Part shown: in pieces, positions 5,675 to 14,359 of the stretch
Position numbering within the stretch: position 1 is the first letter of the stretch
Layout: every line of letters starts with the position of its first letter
The notes under the pieces: model-generated
Told to the model about the DNA's origin: nothing
Databases searched by the model: none
What the model saw: only the letters and a program-made list of their open reading frames with translations
Origin: a virus
Virus record (IMG/VR): IMGVR_UViG_3300006921_000173
Span: 1 to 22,690 of that record
Length of the DNA: 22,690 nucleotides
Strand: one strand, 5' to 3'
Program-made: the position numbers and the translations under genes

Positions 5675-6875
5675 AGTTAAAAAGAAATATATGCCTATTA
5701 TTGAAAACGATAGTAGGTACTTTATAGTTAGTGGTGGGCGTGGTTCTGGAAAGTCATTTTCAGTAAACGCCCTTTTAGTTATGCTTACCTATGAAGCTGG
5801 GCACGTTATACTATTTACACGCTATACATTAACCTCAGCATACATCTCAATTATACCAGAGTTCTTAGATAAGTTAGAACAGTTTGGCTCAATAGAACAT
5901 TTCCACATTACTAAGGATGAGATAATAAACAAAAAGACTGGTAGCAAGATAATCTTTAGAGGTATCAAGACATCAAGTGGCGATCAGACAGCAAACCTTA
6001 AATCTCTCCAGGGTATTACAACTTGGGTAGTAGATGAAGCTGAGGAACTAACAGACGAACAAAAGTTTGACACCATAGACCTAAGTGTAAGGCAGCAAGG
6101 TAAAGCCAATAGAGTAATACTGATATTAAATCCCACAACCAAAGAACACTTTATATATAGACGCTTCTTTGAGGAACGAGGGGTACAAGAGGGAAGCAAT
6201 ACACAAAAGGAAAACACAACCTACATACACACCACTTACATAGACAACATAGACAACCTTTCTAAAAGCTACATAGACCAAATAGACCAGATGCGTAAGC
6301 GCAGACCAGAGAAATACAAACAACAAATGCTGGGTGCTTGGATGAGCAAAGCTGAGGGTGTTATATTTAGCAACTGGAGTATAGGCGAGTTCAGAAGAAC
6401 AAGCGTAAGTGTATGGGGTCAAGATTATGGCTTCGCAGCAGACCCAAGTACCTTAGTTGAGGTAAACATAAACACCAGCACAAAGACAATCTATTTAAAG
6501 GAATGTTTTTACTTGCCAAGACTAACCACATCACAAATAGCAGAACTAAACCTTAAACACGCTAACAGTGGTTTGATTGTAGGAGATAGCGCAGAGCCAA
6601 GACTACTAAGCGAAATAAAAGCCAAAGGGTGTAACGTAAAGCCAAGCATAAAAGGTCAAGGGAGTGTAACGTACGGAATAAGCCTACTACAAGACTATGA
6701 CTTGGTGGTAAGTCCAGACAGTACAAACCTCATCAAAGAGTTAAACAACTACCGCTGGTTAGAACGCAAAAGCAACACACCAATAGACAAGTACAACCAC
6801 TTAATAGATGCGATTAGATACGCAGTAGGCTACCAGTTGCAAAACCCAAATAGAGGTAAGTACATTGTTCACTAA
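5667..6875 (+). CDS. terL: Terminase large subunit
   Basis: The motor and nuclease that cuts and packages DNA into the prohead. Walker A is GGRGSGKS (23-30), Walker B WVVDEAEE (120-127), and the coupling motif is LILNPT (152-157). The C-terminal RNase H-like nuclease has acidic residues Asp253 (GQDYGF), Asp307 (GDSAEP) and Asp381 (HLIDAIRY). The 402-aa length and pattern fit the PBSX/Terminase_3 group. The start is uncertain: TTG at 5667 keeps the Lys-rich N-terminus MIKVKKKY common in relatives and overlaps the upstream gene by 8 bases, while the first ATG is at 5691. Numbering here uses the TTG. Confidence 0.95.
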   Translation: MIKVKKKYMPIIENDSRYFIVSGGRGSGKSFSVNALLVMLTYEAGHVILFTRYTLTSAYISIIPEFLDKLEQFGSIEHFHITKDEIINKKTGSKIIFRGIKTSSGDQTANLKSLQGITTWVVDEAEELTDEQKFDTIDLSVRQQGKANRVILILNPTTKEHFIYRRFFEERGVQEGSNTQKENTTYIHTTYIDNIDNLSKSYIDQIDQMRKRRPEKYKQQMLGAWMSKAEGVIFSNWSIGEFRRTSVSVWGQDYGFAADPSTLVEVNINTSTKTIYLKECFYLPRLTTSQIAELNLKHANSGLIVGDSAEPRLLSEIKAKGCNVKPSIKGQGSVTYGISLLQDYDLVVSPDSTNLIKELNNYRWLERKSNTPIDKYNHLIDAIRYAVGYQLQNPNRGKYIVH

Positions 6876-6889
6876 AATAATTTAAAATT

Positions 6890-6904
6890 GTTTATATATT
6901 AATA
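6890..6904 (+). promoter_or_regulatory. Recurrent TTATATATTAATA motif, copy 2 (tail chaperone)
   Basis: GTTTATATATTAATA lies 11 bases before the ATG at 6916, in a 40-base gap after terL. It is the same core as at 5369, 14345, 16175 and 18448. It may start the transcript for the tail gene block. Confidence 0.5.
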
Positions 6905-6915
6905 AGTAAAGTAAT

Positions 6916-7572
6916 ATGAAAGTTAATCTAAGAATACCAACAAGCCTTAACGAGATAACCTTAGGACAATACCAAGAGTTTGCTAAGTTAGACGGAACGC
7001 TTGAGGACACACACGATACAGCGATACAACTTAAGATTGTAGAGATATTCTGCAAAGTGCCAGAGATAGTAGTACGCAATATGAAAGCCACTGACATAGC
7101 TGAGGTATGCGAGATTATCAATACTATGTTTAACACTAACCACCAGCTAATAAATAAGTTTAGTTTAGGTGGTGTAGATTATGGCTTCATCCCAGAACTT
7201 GACGATATGACCTTTGGCGAGTATATGGACTTGGACACTTTCATAGGCGATAACGAAAATTTACACAGAGCGGTAAACGTACTGTTCAGACCAATAGAAC
7301 ACAAGCGAGGCACAAGGTACACCATAAAGGATTATGATGCAGACATAAGCGACAACGCTAAGGACTTTCCTTTAGATGTGGTATTAGGTGCTATTGTTTT
7401 TTTTTACAGTTTAGGCAAGGACTTATCGATGGTTATGCTGAACTCTTTGGACACGAAGAACGAGAAGGCTTTAGCACAGCATCTAATTTCACAGCCAAAT
7501 GGGGATGGTTCAATGCACTCTATGGAATCGCTCAAGGCGATATTACAAGATTTAAAAATATCACTGAACTAA
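6916..7572 (+). CDS. Tail assembly chaperone, 0-frame product, 218 aa
   Basis: Likely the short form of the tail assembly chaperone that keeps the tape measure soluble while tube subunits polymerise. Features are LGQYQEFAKLD near the N-terminus, helical middle segments (IVEIFCKVPE), GVDYGFIPELDDMTFGEYMDLD (about 86-107, a conserved-looking core), and the C-terminal GDGSMHSMESLKAILQDLK. It is the first gene of the tail block. The -1 frame is open from 7362 to 7658 and encodes a second protein-like segment with no start codon, so a longer fusion of about 247 aa is expected if ribosomes slip on the T9 run at 7397-7405. Assignment as chaperone is inferred from position and this two-frame arrangement. 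Confidence 0.7.
   Translation: MKVNLRIPTSLNEITLGQYQEFAKLDGTLEDTHDTAIQLKIVEIFCKVPEIVVRNMKATDIAEVCEIINTMFNTNHQLINKFSLGGVDYGFIPELDDMTFGEYMDLDTFIGDNENLHRAVNVLFRPIEHKRGTRYTIKDYDADISDNAKDFPLDVVLGAIVFFYSLGKDLSMVMLNSLDTKNEKALAQHLISQPNGDGSMHSMESLKAILQDLKISLN
7397..7405 (+). other. Candidate -1 slippery site (nine T)
   Basis: The chaperone frame reads GTT TTT TTT TAC here, so bases 7398-7404 form the heptamer T TTT TTT in the correct phase for simultaneous -1 slippage of two tRNAs. The -1 frame beyond is open to 7658. No strong downstream hairpin was identified by eye. Another slip site further downstream cannot be excluded. Confidence 0.5.
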
Positions 7573-7658
7573 ACGTACACCAATGCTTAACCTATTTAGA
7601 ATACACAAAAGAGAAAAACCAAATAGAAGCATCACAGATTAAAAACAAATTCAAATGA
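7404..7658 (+). CDS. Tail assembly chaperone -1 frame extension (about 84 codons)
   Basis: Read in the -1 frame, this segment runs from LQFRQGLIDGYAELFG through FTAKWGWFNALYGIAQGD to NQIEASQIKNKFK and stops with TGA at 7656-7658. The open frame extends back to 7362 but contains no ATG, GTG or TTG codon, so it should not start independently. It covers the otherwise empty 7573-7654 interval, and its TGA overlaps the next ATG (ATGA, 7655-7658), as usual for neighbours here. This matches the lambda gpG/gpGT logic, where a minor frameshifted chaperone binds the tape measure. Slippage at 7398-7404 would give a fusion of about 247 aa. The exact slip point is inference. Confidence 0.65.
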   Translation, partial: LQFRQGLIDGYAELFGHEEREGFSTASNFTAKWGWFNALYGIAQGDITRFKNITELNVHQCLTYLEYTKEKNQIEASQIKNKFK

Positions 7659-8125
7659 GCCAACAAGGAATAAGAGGGTTTTACCAAATAACAGAAACAA
7701 TAGAAACACAGCTTTTAGCGGATGTGAATGTAAACACAGTTACAACTGGCGATATCTTCGACATTGACTTATCTAAGCAAAGCATATTTCCTTTGGCGCA
7801 TATTATTGTAAACTCTGTTACACTACAAGAACAAGTAATATCTTTTAACATAACTGTTATGGCTATGGATATTGTGGATGAAAGCAAGGATGCTACTACT
7901 GACATCTTTAGAGGTAACAACAACGAGCAAGATGTACTTAACACACAATTAGCAGTTCTTAATAAATTAGTAATGGTGCTTAGACGTGGCGATTTATATA
8001 GCGATAAGTTTCAGCTTGAAGGCGACCCATCGCTTGAGCCATTTTACGAAAGGTTTGATAACAGACTTGCTGGGTATGCTGCAACAATGGACGTAATAAT
8101 ACACAACGATATCACTATATGTTAG
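7655..8125 (+). CDS. Putative tail terminator / neck protein, 156 aa
   Basis: A 156-aa, acidic, beta-rich protein beginning MSQQGIRGFYQITETIE. The C-terminal half has a run typical of phage neck or tail-completion proteins: DKFQLEGDPSLEPFYERFDN, then LAGYAATMDVIIHNDITIC. Its start overlaps the stop of the -1 frame chaperone segment, and its own stop overlaps the next ATG (ATGTTAG at 8119-8125). Size and position between the chaperone and the gp10-like protein favour a tail-terminator or connector role, but no diagnostic motif is present. Confidence 0.5.
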   Translation: MSQQGIRGFYQITETIETQLLADVNVNTVTTGDIFDIDLSKQSIFPLAHIIVNSVTLQEQVISFNITVMAMDIVDESKDATTDIFRGNNNEQDVLNTQLAVLNKLVMVLRRGDLYSDKFQLEGDPSLEPFYERFDNRLAGYAATMDVIIHNDITIC

Positions 8126-8625
8126 CAGATAAGTTTTTAAGGGATGAACTAAACAAGTTCGCTAAGTATGTTATACAACAATCACGAAGCAACTTATCTA
8201 AGGGCAAAAAGAACGCATCTAAGGAACTTTATAACTCTTTGGGTTACCAAGTATCACAAAGCGCACAAACAACGTCTTTAGTGTTTGATATGGCAGACTA
8301 TGGTAAGTTCCAAGACAAAGGGGTAAGCGGAACAGAAAAGAAATACAACACGCCTTATAAGTACACTAACAAGATGCCACCTACTAAGTCTTTAGATAGT
8401 TGGGTAGTTAGAAAGGGGATAGCACCAAGAGGTAAGGGCGGTAAGTTTGCAAGTCGTGAGGGTATAAAGTTTGCAATAGCAAAGGCGATTAAAAAGAGAG
8501 GTATAAGACCAAGTTTGTTTTTTACCAAACCATTCGAGGCAGCTTTTAAAAGATTACCAGACGAATTAGTAGAGGCTTACTCAATAGGCTTAGAGAAACA
8601 AATACAAGTAAACATAAACAAATGA
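8119..8625 (+). CDS. HK97 gp10-like neck / tail completion protein, 168 aa
   Basis: A basic 168-aa protein. The segment DYGKFQDKGVSGTEKKYNTP (about 65-84) is the feature of gp10-like or tail-completion proteins that contact the head-tail joint. It is followed by LDSWVVRKGIAPRGKGGKF (about 92-110) and IKKRGIRPSLFFTKPFEAAF (about 129-148), the usual compact C-terminal strand-helix pair. The role is to join or cap the tail at the neck. It overlaps both neighbours by a few bases (ATGTTAG at the start and ATGA at 8622-8625). The family call rests on motif resemblance, not on a search. Confidence 0.6.
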   Translation: MLADKFLRDELNKFAKYVIQQSRSNLSKGKKNASKELYNSLGYQVSQSAQTTSLVFDMADYGKFQDKGVSGTEKKYNTPYKYTNKMPPTKSLDSWVVRKGIAPRGKGGKFASREGIKFAIAKAIKKRGIRPSLFFTKPFEAAFKRLPDELVEAYSIGLEKQIQVNINK

Positions 8626-9788
8626 GTAAAATAAACGTAAGAAGTCCGTACTACATAACTACTGGCACAGTAACAAACCTAACAAGCACACAGCTTGAGT
8701 TGTATATATATCAAGGCACACAAGGAGTAGGCGGCACAGCTAATAGCAGACCATCAACAGCTACTTATCTTTTAAATTCGTTTGCGGTTAATAACGTATG
8801 TACTTTTGAGATAGCGGAACTTGTAAGGGATTACTTTACTAATGTATTTGATGGCGATTACTTAACAGACATATTCTGGGTAGATTATAGAACAACAACT
8901 TTTGTACAAGGCGCAGCACAAACCACGAGTAGTTATATAGGGCTAAAAGGGTTTTTTGGTTATGGTTTATTTGAGGATGGTGCGCAAAACACAGTTTTAA
9001 CTCCAAGCTCTACTACTACAATAAACAACCAAGCAGTATTACAGTCAAACACCAAGATAGTTAAGCTTGATGATGCACCAGCGGTTATAGCGGTCGATAC
9101 ATCTTTAGCAACGCAAGTAACGTACGAACTAAACGGACAACAAGTTTACACCAAAGCAATAAGCACAAGCACTAACAGTAACGCACAAATAGAATACGTT
9201 ACAAGCGGTGTAAATGGTTCTGATGAGTTTGAGGATAGAGTTATACAAGATAACGGAACTTTTGAGGGTAGCGACTGCCTTACAGCATTTGAAGGCGAAT
9301 ACACACTATTTGACTTTGACACAATCTTAGTGGATAGTTCTACTGGCGTTACTAAGCTAACAGTAACAAGCGAAAGCGAGTGTAAGTTTACGCCTTACAA
9401 GATTACCTTTATAAACAAGTACGGAACGCTACAAGACATTTGGTTTTTCAAGCGCACAAACGAAACGCTAACAACAAAAACAGAGAAGTTTAAAAAAAAT
9501 ATAATAAGCTCTGCAAGTTATAGCATAAGCAACCACCAAGACAAGACACTAACTAAAAACGGCAAAGAGAAACTAACACTAAATACTGGTTACTACCCAG
9601 AGGCTTACAACGAGGTATTTAAAGAGATGCAACTAAGCGAGGATTGTTGGATAGAGATAGAATCTAAGACCTTACCGATACAAGTTACAAGTAGCTCATT
9701 TGCCTACAAGACACAACTTAATGACAAGATCATAAACTACACAATAGAGATAGAGTTTGCTTTTGATACAATAAACAACATTCGCTAA
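8622..9788 (+). CDS. Tail structural protein, 388 aa
   Basis: A beta-rich, Thr/Ser/Asn-rich protein starting MSKINVRSPYYITTG. Residues about 10-110 look like a jelly-roll-type domain, and a central linker-rich part follows. A segment near residues 263-277 (FINKYGTLQDIWFFKR) resembles the strand-turn pattern seen in distal tail proteins. The C-terminal 100 residues contain YYPEAYNEVFKEMQLSEDCW and end in a strand-rich block. No catalytic residues are seen. It directly abuts the 892-aa tail protein (stop 9786-9788, ATG 9789), so the two probably build one distal-tail or baseplate assembly. It is known here only as a structural family of Bacteroidota phages, and the specific position in the tail is inferred. 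Confidence 0.55.
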   Translation: MSKINVRSPYYITTGTVTNLTSTQLELYIYQGTQGVGGTANSRPSTATYLLNSFAVNNVCTFEIAELVRDYFTNVFDGDYLTDIFWVDYRTTTFVQGAAQTTSSYIGLKGFFGYGLFEDGAQNTVLTPSSTTTINNQAVLQSNTKIVKLDDAPAVIAVDTSLATQVTYELNGQQVYTKAISTSTNSNAQIEYVTSGVNGSDEFEDRVIQDNGTFEGSDCLTAFEGEYTLFDFDTILVDSSTGVTKLTVTSESECKFTPYKITFINKYGTLQDIWFFKRTNETLTTKTEKFKKNIISSASYSISNHQDKTLTKNGKEKLTLNTGYYPEAYNEVFKEMQLSEDCWIEIESKTLPIQVTSSSFAYKTQLNDKIINYTIEIEFAFDTINNIR

Positions 9789-12467
9789 ATGCAGATACTT
9801 GAGTTATACATAAGGGATGGAATAAAGTACCCAGAGTTCGGCACAAGCGCAGCCACAAGCACCTCAACAAATAATTTAGTAGATGCCACAGCGGACTTTA
9901 CAAGTGGCGTTAAGGTAGGCTATGTTGTGTTCAATAAAACAACTAACAAAACAGCAAAGGTTACAGCGATAACAAACGCAACGACTTTAGTGTTGTCCGC
10001 TTCAACTGATGGGAGCAATTTCTTTACTGCTGGGGATTTATACCAAATCAAAAGCGACTATGTTAGGCTTGATATGTTTAACGATGAAAGTGTTACAATC
10101 ACAGACACAATAAAGAACACTAAGGACATTTCTAAAGTGTTTACGCCATTCTCTCAGCAGTTCAATGTACCAGCTTCAAAGCATAACTCAAAACTCTTTA
10201 GACACTACGAGGACAATGATGTTGTAAATAGCTTCGATGCAAGGTTTAGAGTTGATGCCTTAATAAAGCTAAACGGAACAGACTACAAAAAAGGTAAGCT
10301 AAGGCTTAACAGCGTTACAATGAAAGACAACAAGGCACACGCTTATAAGTTGGTTTTCTTTGGCGAAACAATAGAACTAAAAGACATATTAGGCGAGGAC
10401 GATTTAAGTAGGCTTGAATTTCCAAGTAGTTTAAATTTTGACTACACTTACGACAAGATAAAAGAAAAATTTACATCTACTGATGGGGATGTTTGTTTCC
10501 CACTTATAACTCATAGCAAGAATATGCGGTTTTCAAATAGCGGATATAAAAGCACTAATAATGAATTTTTAAATCAGCTTGACATTAAACCAGCTTTAAA
10601 GGTTAGAGCAATAATAGAAGCAATAGAAACCACTTACGACATAGACCTTTCAAATGACTTCTTTAACTCTACTGAATTTAATAATATTTATATGTGGCTA
10701 CATAGAGAGAGTGGCTTTATGAGTAATGCTGACGAGGGTGGGGGTTTGCAAACTTTAGAGGCAAGGTTTCATCAACAAACAGACGCGAGTTTGGACTTTG
10801 ATAGTGGAGCAGATATTAGACCAGTAAATTTATTCGGTTCACTTGGAGTAGGTAATAGGCTCAAATTAAATTTTGATATTGATGCTGGTGTTTCTGATGA
10901 TTATAATTTAACAATTCTAAGAAGTTCTGATAATGCTGTTTTATTTGAACAAGACTTTACTGGCGCACAAGACTTTGATATTAGATTAATGCCTAACATA
11001 GGATATACAAGCGGCTCAACTAACATTAATTACGGAGAGGGTATTGTTGATTTTAAAATTCTGCTTACAACATCGAGTACTTTAAGTTTTACAGAAATAG
11101 AGATAACAGCAACACTACAAGAAACTAATCTACCTTATAGCATAACAGACGTTGCGAGTGGAGTTTATACATTATCGGCTTTGTCTACTTCTAATCAAGT
11201 AATTATATCAAGGCAGATACCTAAAATGAAAGTTATAGACTTTCTTACAAGCATATTTAAAATGTTTAACCTTGTAGCTTATAAGGAGAACGACCAAATA
11301 CAAGCGTTGCCATTTAACGATTTTAACTCTCAAGGTAATAGCTATGACATTACACAATATGTAGATACTTCAAAAAGCACAATAGAAAAAGTTTTAAAAT
11401 ACAAAAATGTTAAGTTTGGATTTAAAAGCAAACAGAGTTTTTTAATACAAAACCAAGAAGATATTTTAGGTAATGATTTTGCTGGAGAAAGCTATCCAGC
11501 TTCCAATGACAATGAATGGGATGGCGGAGAATTTAAAGTAGAGTTAGACTTTGAGAAAATGCTTTACGAGAGGTTATCAAACGATAATGACTTAACAATA
11601 TTATCAACTATCTGTCAAGGTGCTATGTTAGACAAAGATTTTAACGCTACTATTGGTGCACCATTGCTTTTGTATATAAAAAACCAAGCGACCTCAGATG
11701 GTTTAAAATTTCAAAACGGTACTGGTGGTGGTCAAGAAACCTTGACAGCTTACAACAGACCAAGTCAAATATTTGTGCCTACAAGTGGAACCATTGCGGA
11801 TGGTTCAAGTTCTTTAAACTTCGGTGTTGAGATAGACGAGTTTTTCAGAGAGGTAAAAGGAACTAATTTGTTTGCTAAATATTATGCAGATTATTTAGTT
11901 AGCATATACGACAGACAAGGCAGAATAAAAAAGGTAGAAGCGTTCTTGCCTTTACACATACTGTTAAACTACAACCTCAACGATAAGTTTGTAATAGGCA
12001 ACAAATCTTACAGAATTAACTCAATAAAAACTAACCTGCTAACAAACAAAAGCTCTTTAGAATTATACACCTTAAGCGAGAGTGTTACTGGTGTATCAAA
12101 TTCACAGTTTGGATTTTTGCCAAGATTATCTGGTTTAAATGTTACAGCTACCACAAGTACAAGCATTTCTTTAGGATGGATTCCAGCTGGTGCGTTAAAC
12201 ACAGACAACATTACTGGATATGACGTTTACAAAGATGACACATTTGTAGAAACCTTAGGCAACGATATAAGTGGAAGAACACTTACTGGTTTAGACAGCG
12301 GAATAACTTACAAGTTAGCTATACGAACAAGATACACAATAAGCAGCCAAGTAGTTTTTTCAGAAGATAGAATAGTTTTTGCAACAACAGACTTAGCATC
12401 AACAGCATTAGCTGAGAATGGAGATACGCTTATAACAGAGGGGTCAGACACAATAATACTGGAATAA
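9789..12467 (+). CDS. Large tail tip / baseplate protein with FN3 domain and C-terminal tag, 892 aa
   Basis: The N-terminus (residues 1-10) continues at about 92 with VRLDMFNDESVTITDTIKN, and between them lies an extra strand-rich module (about 18-90, LVDATADFTSGVKVGYVVFN then TTLVLSA). A conserved-looking segment FTPFSQQFNVPASKHNSKLF follows (about 118-137). The middle 600 residues are long beta-rich tail domains. A fibronectin type III domain lies at about 779-868 (GLNVTATTSTSISLGWIP, then ITGYDVYKDD). The last 19 residues, LAENGDTLITEGSDTIILE, match the end of the 57-aa protein at 21224. The protein is probably a tail-tip or baseplate hub contacting the host; FN3 domains in such proteins often bind carbohydrate. 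Confidence 0.65.
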   Translation: MQILELYIRDGIKYPEFGTSAATSTSTNNLVDATADFTSGVKVGYVVFNKTTNKTAKVTAITNATTLVLSASTDGSNFFTAGDLYQIKSDYVRLDMFNDESVTITDTIKNTKDISKVFTPFSQQFNVPASKHNSKLFRHYEDNDVVNSFDARFRVDALIKLNGTDYKKGKLRLNSVTMKDNKAHAYKLVFFGETIELKDILGEDDLSRLEFPSSLNFDYTYDKIKEKFTSTDGDVCFPLITHSKNMRFSNSGYKSTNNEFLNQLDIKPALKVRAIIEAIETTYDIDLSNDFFNSTEFNNIYMWLHRESGFMSNADEGGGLQTLEARFHQQTDASLDFDSGADIRPVNLFGSLGVGNRLKLNFDIDAGVSDDYNLTILRSSDNAVLFEQDFTGAQDFDIRLMPNIGYTSGSTNINYGEGIVDFKILLTTSSTLSFTEIEITATLQETNLPYSITDVASGVYTLSALSTSNQVIISRQIPKMKVIDFLTSIFKMFNLVAYKENDQIQALPFNDFNSQGNSYDITQYVDTSKSTIEKVLKYKNVKFGFKSKQSFLIQNQEDILGNDFAGESYPASNDNEWDGGEFKVELDFEKMLYERLSNDNDLTILSTICQGAMLDKDFNATIGAPLLLYIKNQATSDGLKFQNGTGGGQETLTAYNRPSQIFVPTSGTIADGSSSLNFGVEIDEFFREVKGTNLFAKYYADYLVSIYDRQGRIKKVEAFLPLHILLNYNLNDKFVIGNKSYRINSIKTNLLTNKSSLELYTLSESVTGVSNSQFGFLPRLSGLNVTATTSTSISLGWIPAGALNTDNITGYDVYKDDTFVETLGNDISGRTLTGLDSGITYKLAIRTRYTISSQVVFSEDRIVFATTDLASTALAENGDTLITEGSDTIILE

Positions 12468-12607
12468 TGATAAAACAAATACTTGAACTTTTAAAACACG
12501 CAAACGGAGAAACAGAAAGAATCCGTATAGCACAAGGTAAACATAAACTACCTACAACACTAAAAGAGGGGTACAAAGCACTTAAACAAGAGATACAATG
12601 GCGATAG
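12467..12607 (+). CDS. Small hypothetical protein, 46 aa
   Basis: A 46-codon frame starting MIKQILELLKHANGETERIR and ending KEGYKALKQEIQWR fills the gap between two tail genes. Its ATG shares a base with the upstream TAA (TAATG, 12465-12469), and its last 10 bases overlap the tape measure start (ATG at 12598). It is helical and charged. Tight coupling at both ends makes it likely to be real. It has no recognised family. Confidence 0.55.
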   Translation: MIKQILELLKHANGETERIRIAQGKHKLPTTLKEGYKALKQEIQWR

Positions 12608-14322
12608 AAAAAACAATAAATATAGACGTAGAAAGTAAAGATGCCTTAGCTGGTATTAAATCTATTGATAGTGGTTTAACTGGTCTTGATAAAAGTGCTG
12701 CAACTGCTGGTAAAGGCGTTGGTGGAATATCAAAGGCTTTTAAAGGTCTTGGGGTAGCTATCAAGGCTGCTGGTATTGGTTTAGTTATTGGTGCTTTATC
12801 CAAGCTATCTGAGATATTTATGCAAAACCAAAAGGTTGCTGATGGGTTTAATACAGCTATGGAAGTTCTTAGTATTGCTTTTAATGACTTTGTAGGTTTT
12901 ATAATAAATAACACATCTGGAGTAGTAAAGTTTTTTAAGGCTATATTTGAAAACCCAAAACAATCACTTATTGATTTTGCAAATGCTTTTAAAAAAAACA
13001 TACAAGAGCGGTTTGAAAGTTATTTAGATACGCTTGGTTTTTTAGCAAGTGCTGTAAAAAAAGTATTTAGTGGAGATTTCGCTGGTGCTTTAGAAGATGT
13101 TAAAAGTGCTGGTAAAGAAAGTATAGACGTTTTAACTGGTGTAAACAACACTTTTGACAAAGCTACTGAGTTTGTAGGCGAAGCAACAGAGGCTGTAAAG
13201 AATTATGCGACAGAAACCTTTAAGGCTGCTTCTGAAAATGTAAAGTTAGCAAAGTCAGCAGAGTTAGCCGCTGTTATAAATCAAGGTTTAATTGAAAAAT
13301 ACGATAGACAAGCAGAGCAACTAAGACAGACAAGAGATGACGAAAGTAAGAGCATAGAGGAACGTATAAAAGCTAATGAAGAGTTAGCCAAGGTTTTAGA
13401 TGAGCAAGAGAAGGTAATGATGAAAAACGCTAATATTTTAGTGGCAGCAGCAGCAGCAGAACTTTCTAAAAATAAAGAAAACATAGAACTTCAAAAGGCA
13501 TATCAAGAAGCCTTAAACGAGCAAGCAGCTATTGAAGCACAAATAACTGGTTTTAGAAGTGAGCAACAAACTAACACCAACTCTTTATTAAAAGAGCAAA
13601 AAGAAATACAAAACGAACTTGCTTTAATTGGTAAAAGCGAAAGAGAAGTACAAAAAGAAGAACTTAAACAACAATATCAATTACAAAAAGAATTAATAGA
13701 CAGACAAGTAACAGACGAACAACAAAAGAACGAACTATTACTAACTGCTGAAAATGACTATCAAACTAAATTAAAAGAATTAAACGCTGATTTTGATGCA
13801 GAAGATTTAGCAAACACAGAAGCTAAAGCAGAAGCAGAGTTAAAGATTGAAAAGGAAGTTAAAGACGCAAAAATAGCCAATGCTGAGGCTGTTGGTGGTG
13901 CTATTGGCACTTTAGCTGGTATCGCTGGAGAGGGTACTGCTGCTGGTAAGGCTTTAGGGGTTGCTTCTGCAACTATTGACACTTATGTAGGTGCAAACAA
14001 AGCCATTGCGGCCTTTCCAGGCCCCGCTGGGATTGCTCAAGCTGTTGCCATAATTGCTACTGGACTAAAAAATGTTAAAACAATTTTAAGCACTAAAGTA
14101 CCTAAAACCAATGTTGGTGGTATTTCTGGCGGTGGCGGTGGTGGCGGCGGTGCGCAAGTACAAGCACCATCCTTTAATATAGTAGGCGCAAGTGATACAA
14201 ACCAATTAGCTGATGCGATAGGTGGACAGACACAACAACCAGTCCAAGCGTTCGTAGTAGCCAATGACGTAACAACAGCACAAAGCCTTGAAAATAACAT
14301 AGTCGAGGGCGCAACTTTATAA
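12598..14322 (+). CDS. Tape measure protein, 574 aa
   Basis: The protein that sets tail length and is threaded through the tube. It has a Gly/Ala-rich hydrophobic N-terminal part (GKGVGGISKAFKGLGVAIKAAGIGLVIGAL, spread over about 38-67), a long helical Lys/Glu/Gln-rich middle (about 210-440) with coiled-coil character, and a hydrophobic Gly/Ala segment near 440-510 with AFPGPAGIAQAVAIIA. A run of eight glycines follows, after GGIS (about 518-525). This hydrophobic-helical-hydrophobic plan is the classic tape measure layout. By the common rule of about 1.5 angstrom per residue it would give a tail of roughly 85 nm; that figure is an estimate. It follows the tail-tip gene directly, reversing the usual order of tape measure then tip. 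Confidence 0.85.
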   Translation: MAIEKTINIDVESKDALAGIKSIDSGLTGLDKSAATAGKGVGGISKAFKGLGVAIKAAGIGLVIGALSKLSEIFMQNQKVADGFNTAMEVLSIAFNDFVGFIINNTSGVVKFFKAIFENPKQSLIDFANAFKKNIQERFESYLDTLGFLASAVKKVFSGDFAGALEDVKSAGKESIDVLTGVNNTFDKATEFVGEATEAVKNYATETFKAASENVKLAKSAELAAVINQGLIEKYDRQAEQLRQTRDDESKSIEERIKANEELAKVLDEQEKVMMKNANILVAAAAAELSKNKENIELQKAYQEALNEQAAIEAQITGFRSEQQTNTNSLLKEQKEIQNELALIGKSEREVQKEELKQQYQLQKELIDRQVTDEQQKNELLLTAENDYQTKLKELNADFDAEDLANTEAKAEAELKIEKEVKDAKIANAEAVGGAIGTLAGIAGEGTAAGKALGVASATIDTYVGANKAIAAFPGPAGIAQAVAIIATGLKNVKTILSTKVPKTNVGGISGGGGGGGGAQVQAPSFNIVGASDTNQLADAIGGQTQQPVQAFVVANDVTTAQSLENNIVEGATL

Positions 14323-14344
14323 ATACAAAATAAATTAAAATCTA

Positions 14345-14359
14345 TTATATATTAATATG
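14345..14359 (+). promoter_or_regulatory. Recurrent TTATATATTAATATG motif, copy 3 (protease)
   Basis: TTATATATTAATATG runs straight into the ATG of the protease gene (14357-14359). The 15 bases are identical to those at 16175-16189. With so little room between the motif and the ATG, a promoter here would give a leaderless or internally started transcript, so a translation-initiation signal is also possible. Confidence 0.5.

Noticed and set aside
7397-7405. Nine-T run as a simple assembly or sequencing error
   Set aside because: Considered but not favoured: the 0-frame beyond it also reads as a sensible protein ending (GDGSMHSMESLKAILQDLK), so both frames seem to be used.
12582-13001. Opposite-strand frame over the tape measure start
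   Set aside because: It is a shadow of the Ala/Lys-rich tape measure codons with no independent support.
14007-14030. G+C-rich inverted repeat in the tape measure gene
   Set aside because: The pairing is imperfect and the sequence encodes the AFPGPAG stretch common in such proteins, so protein selection explains it.
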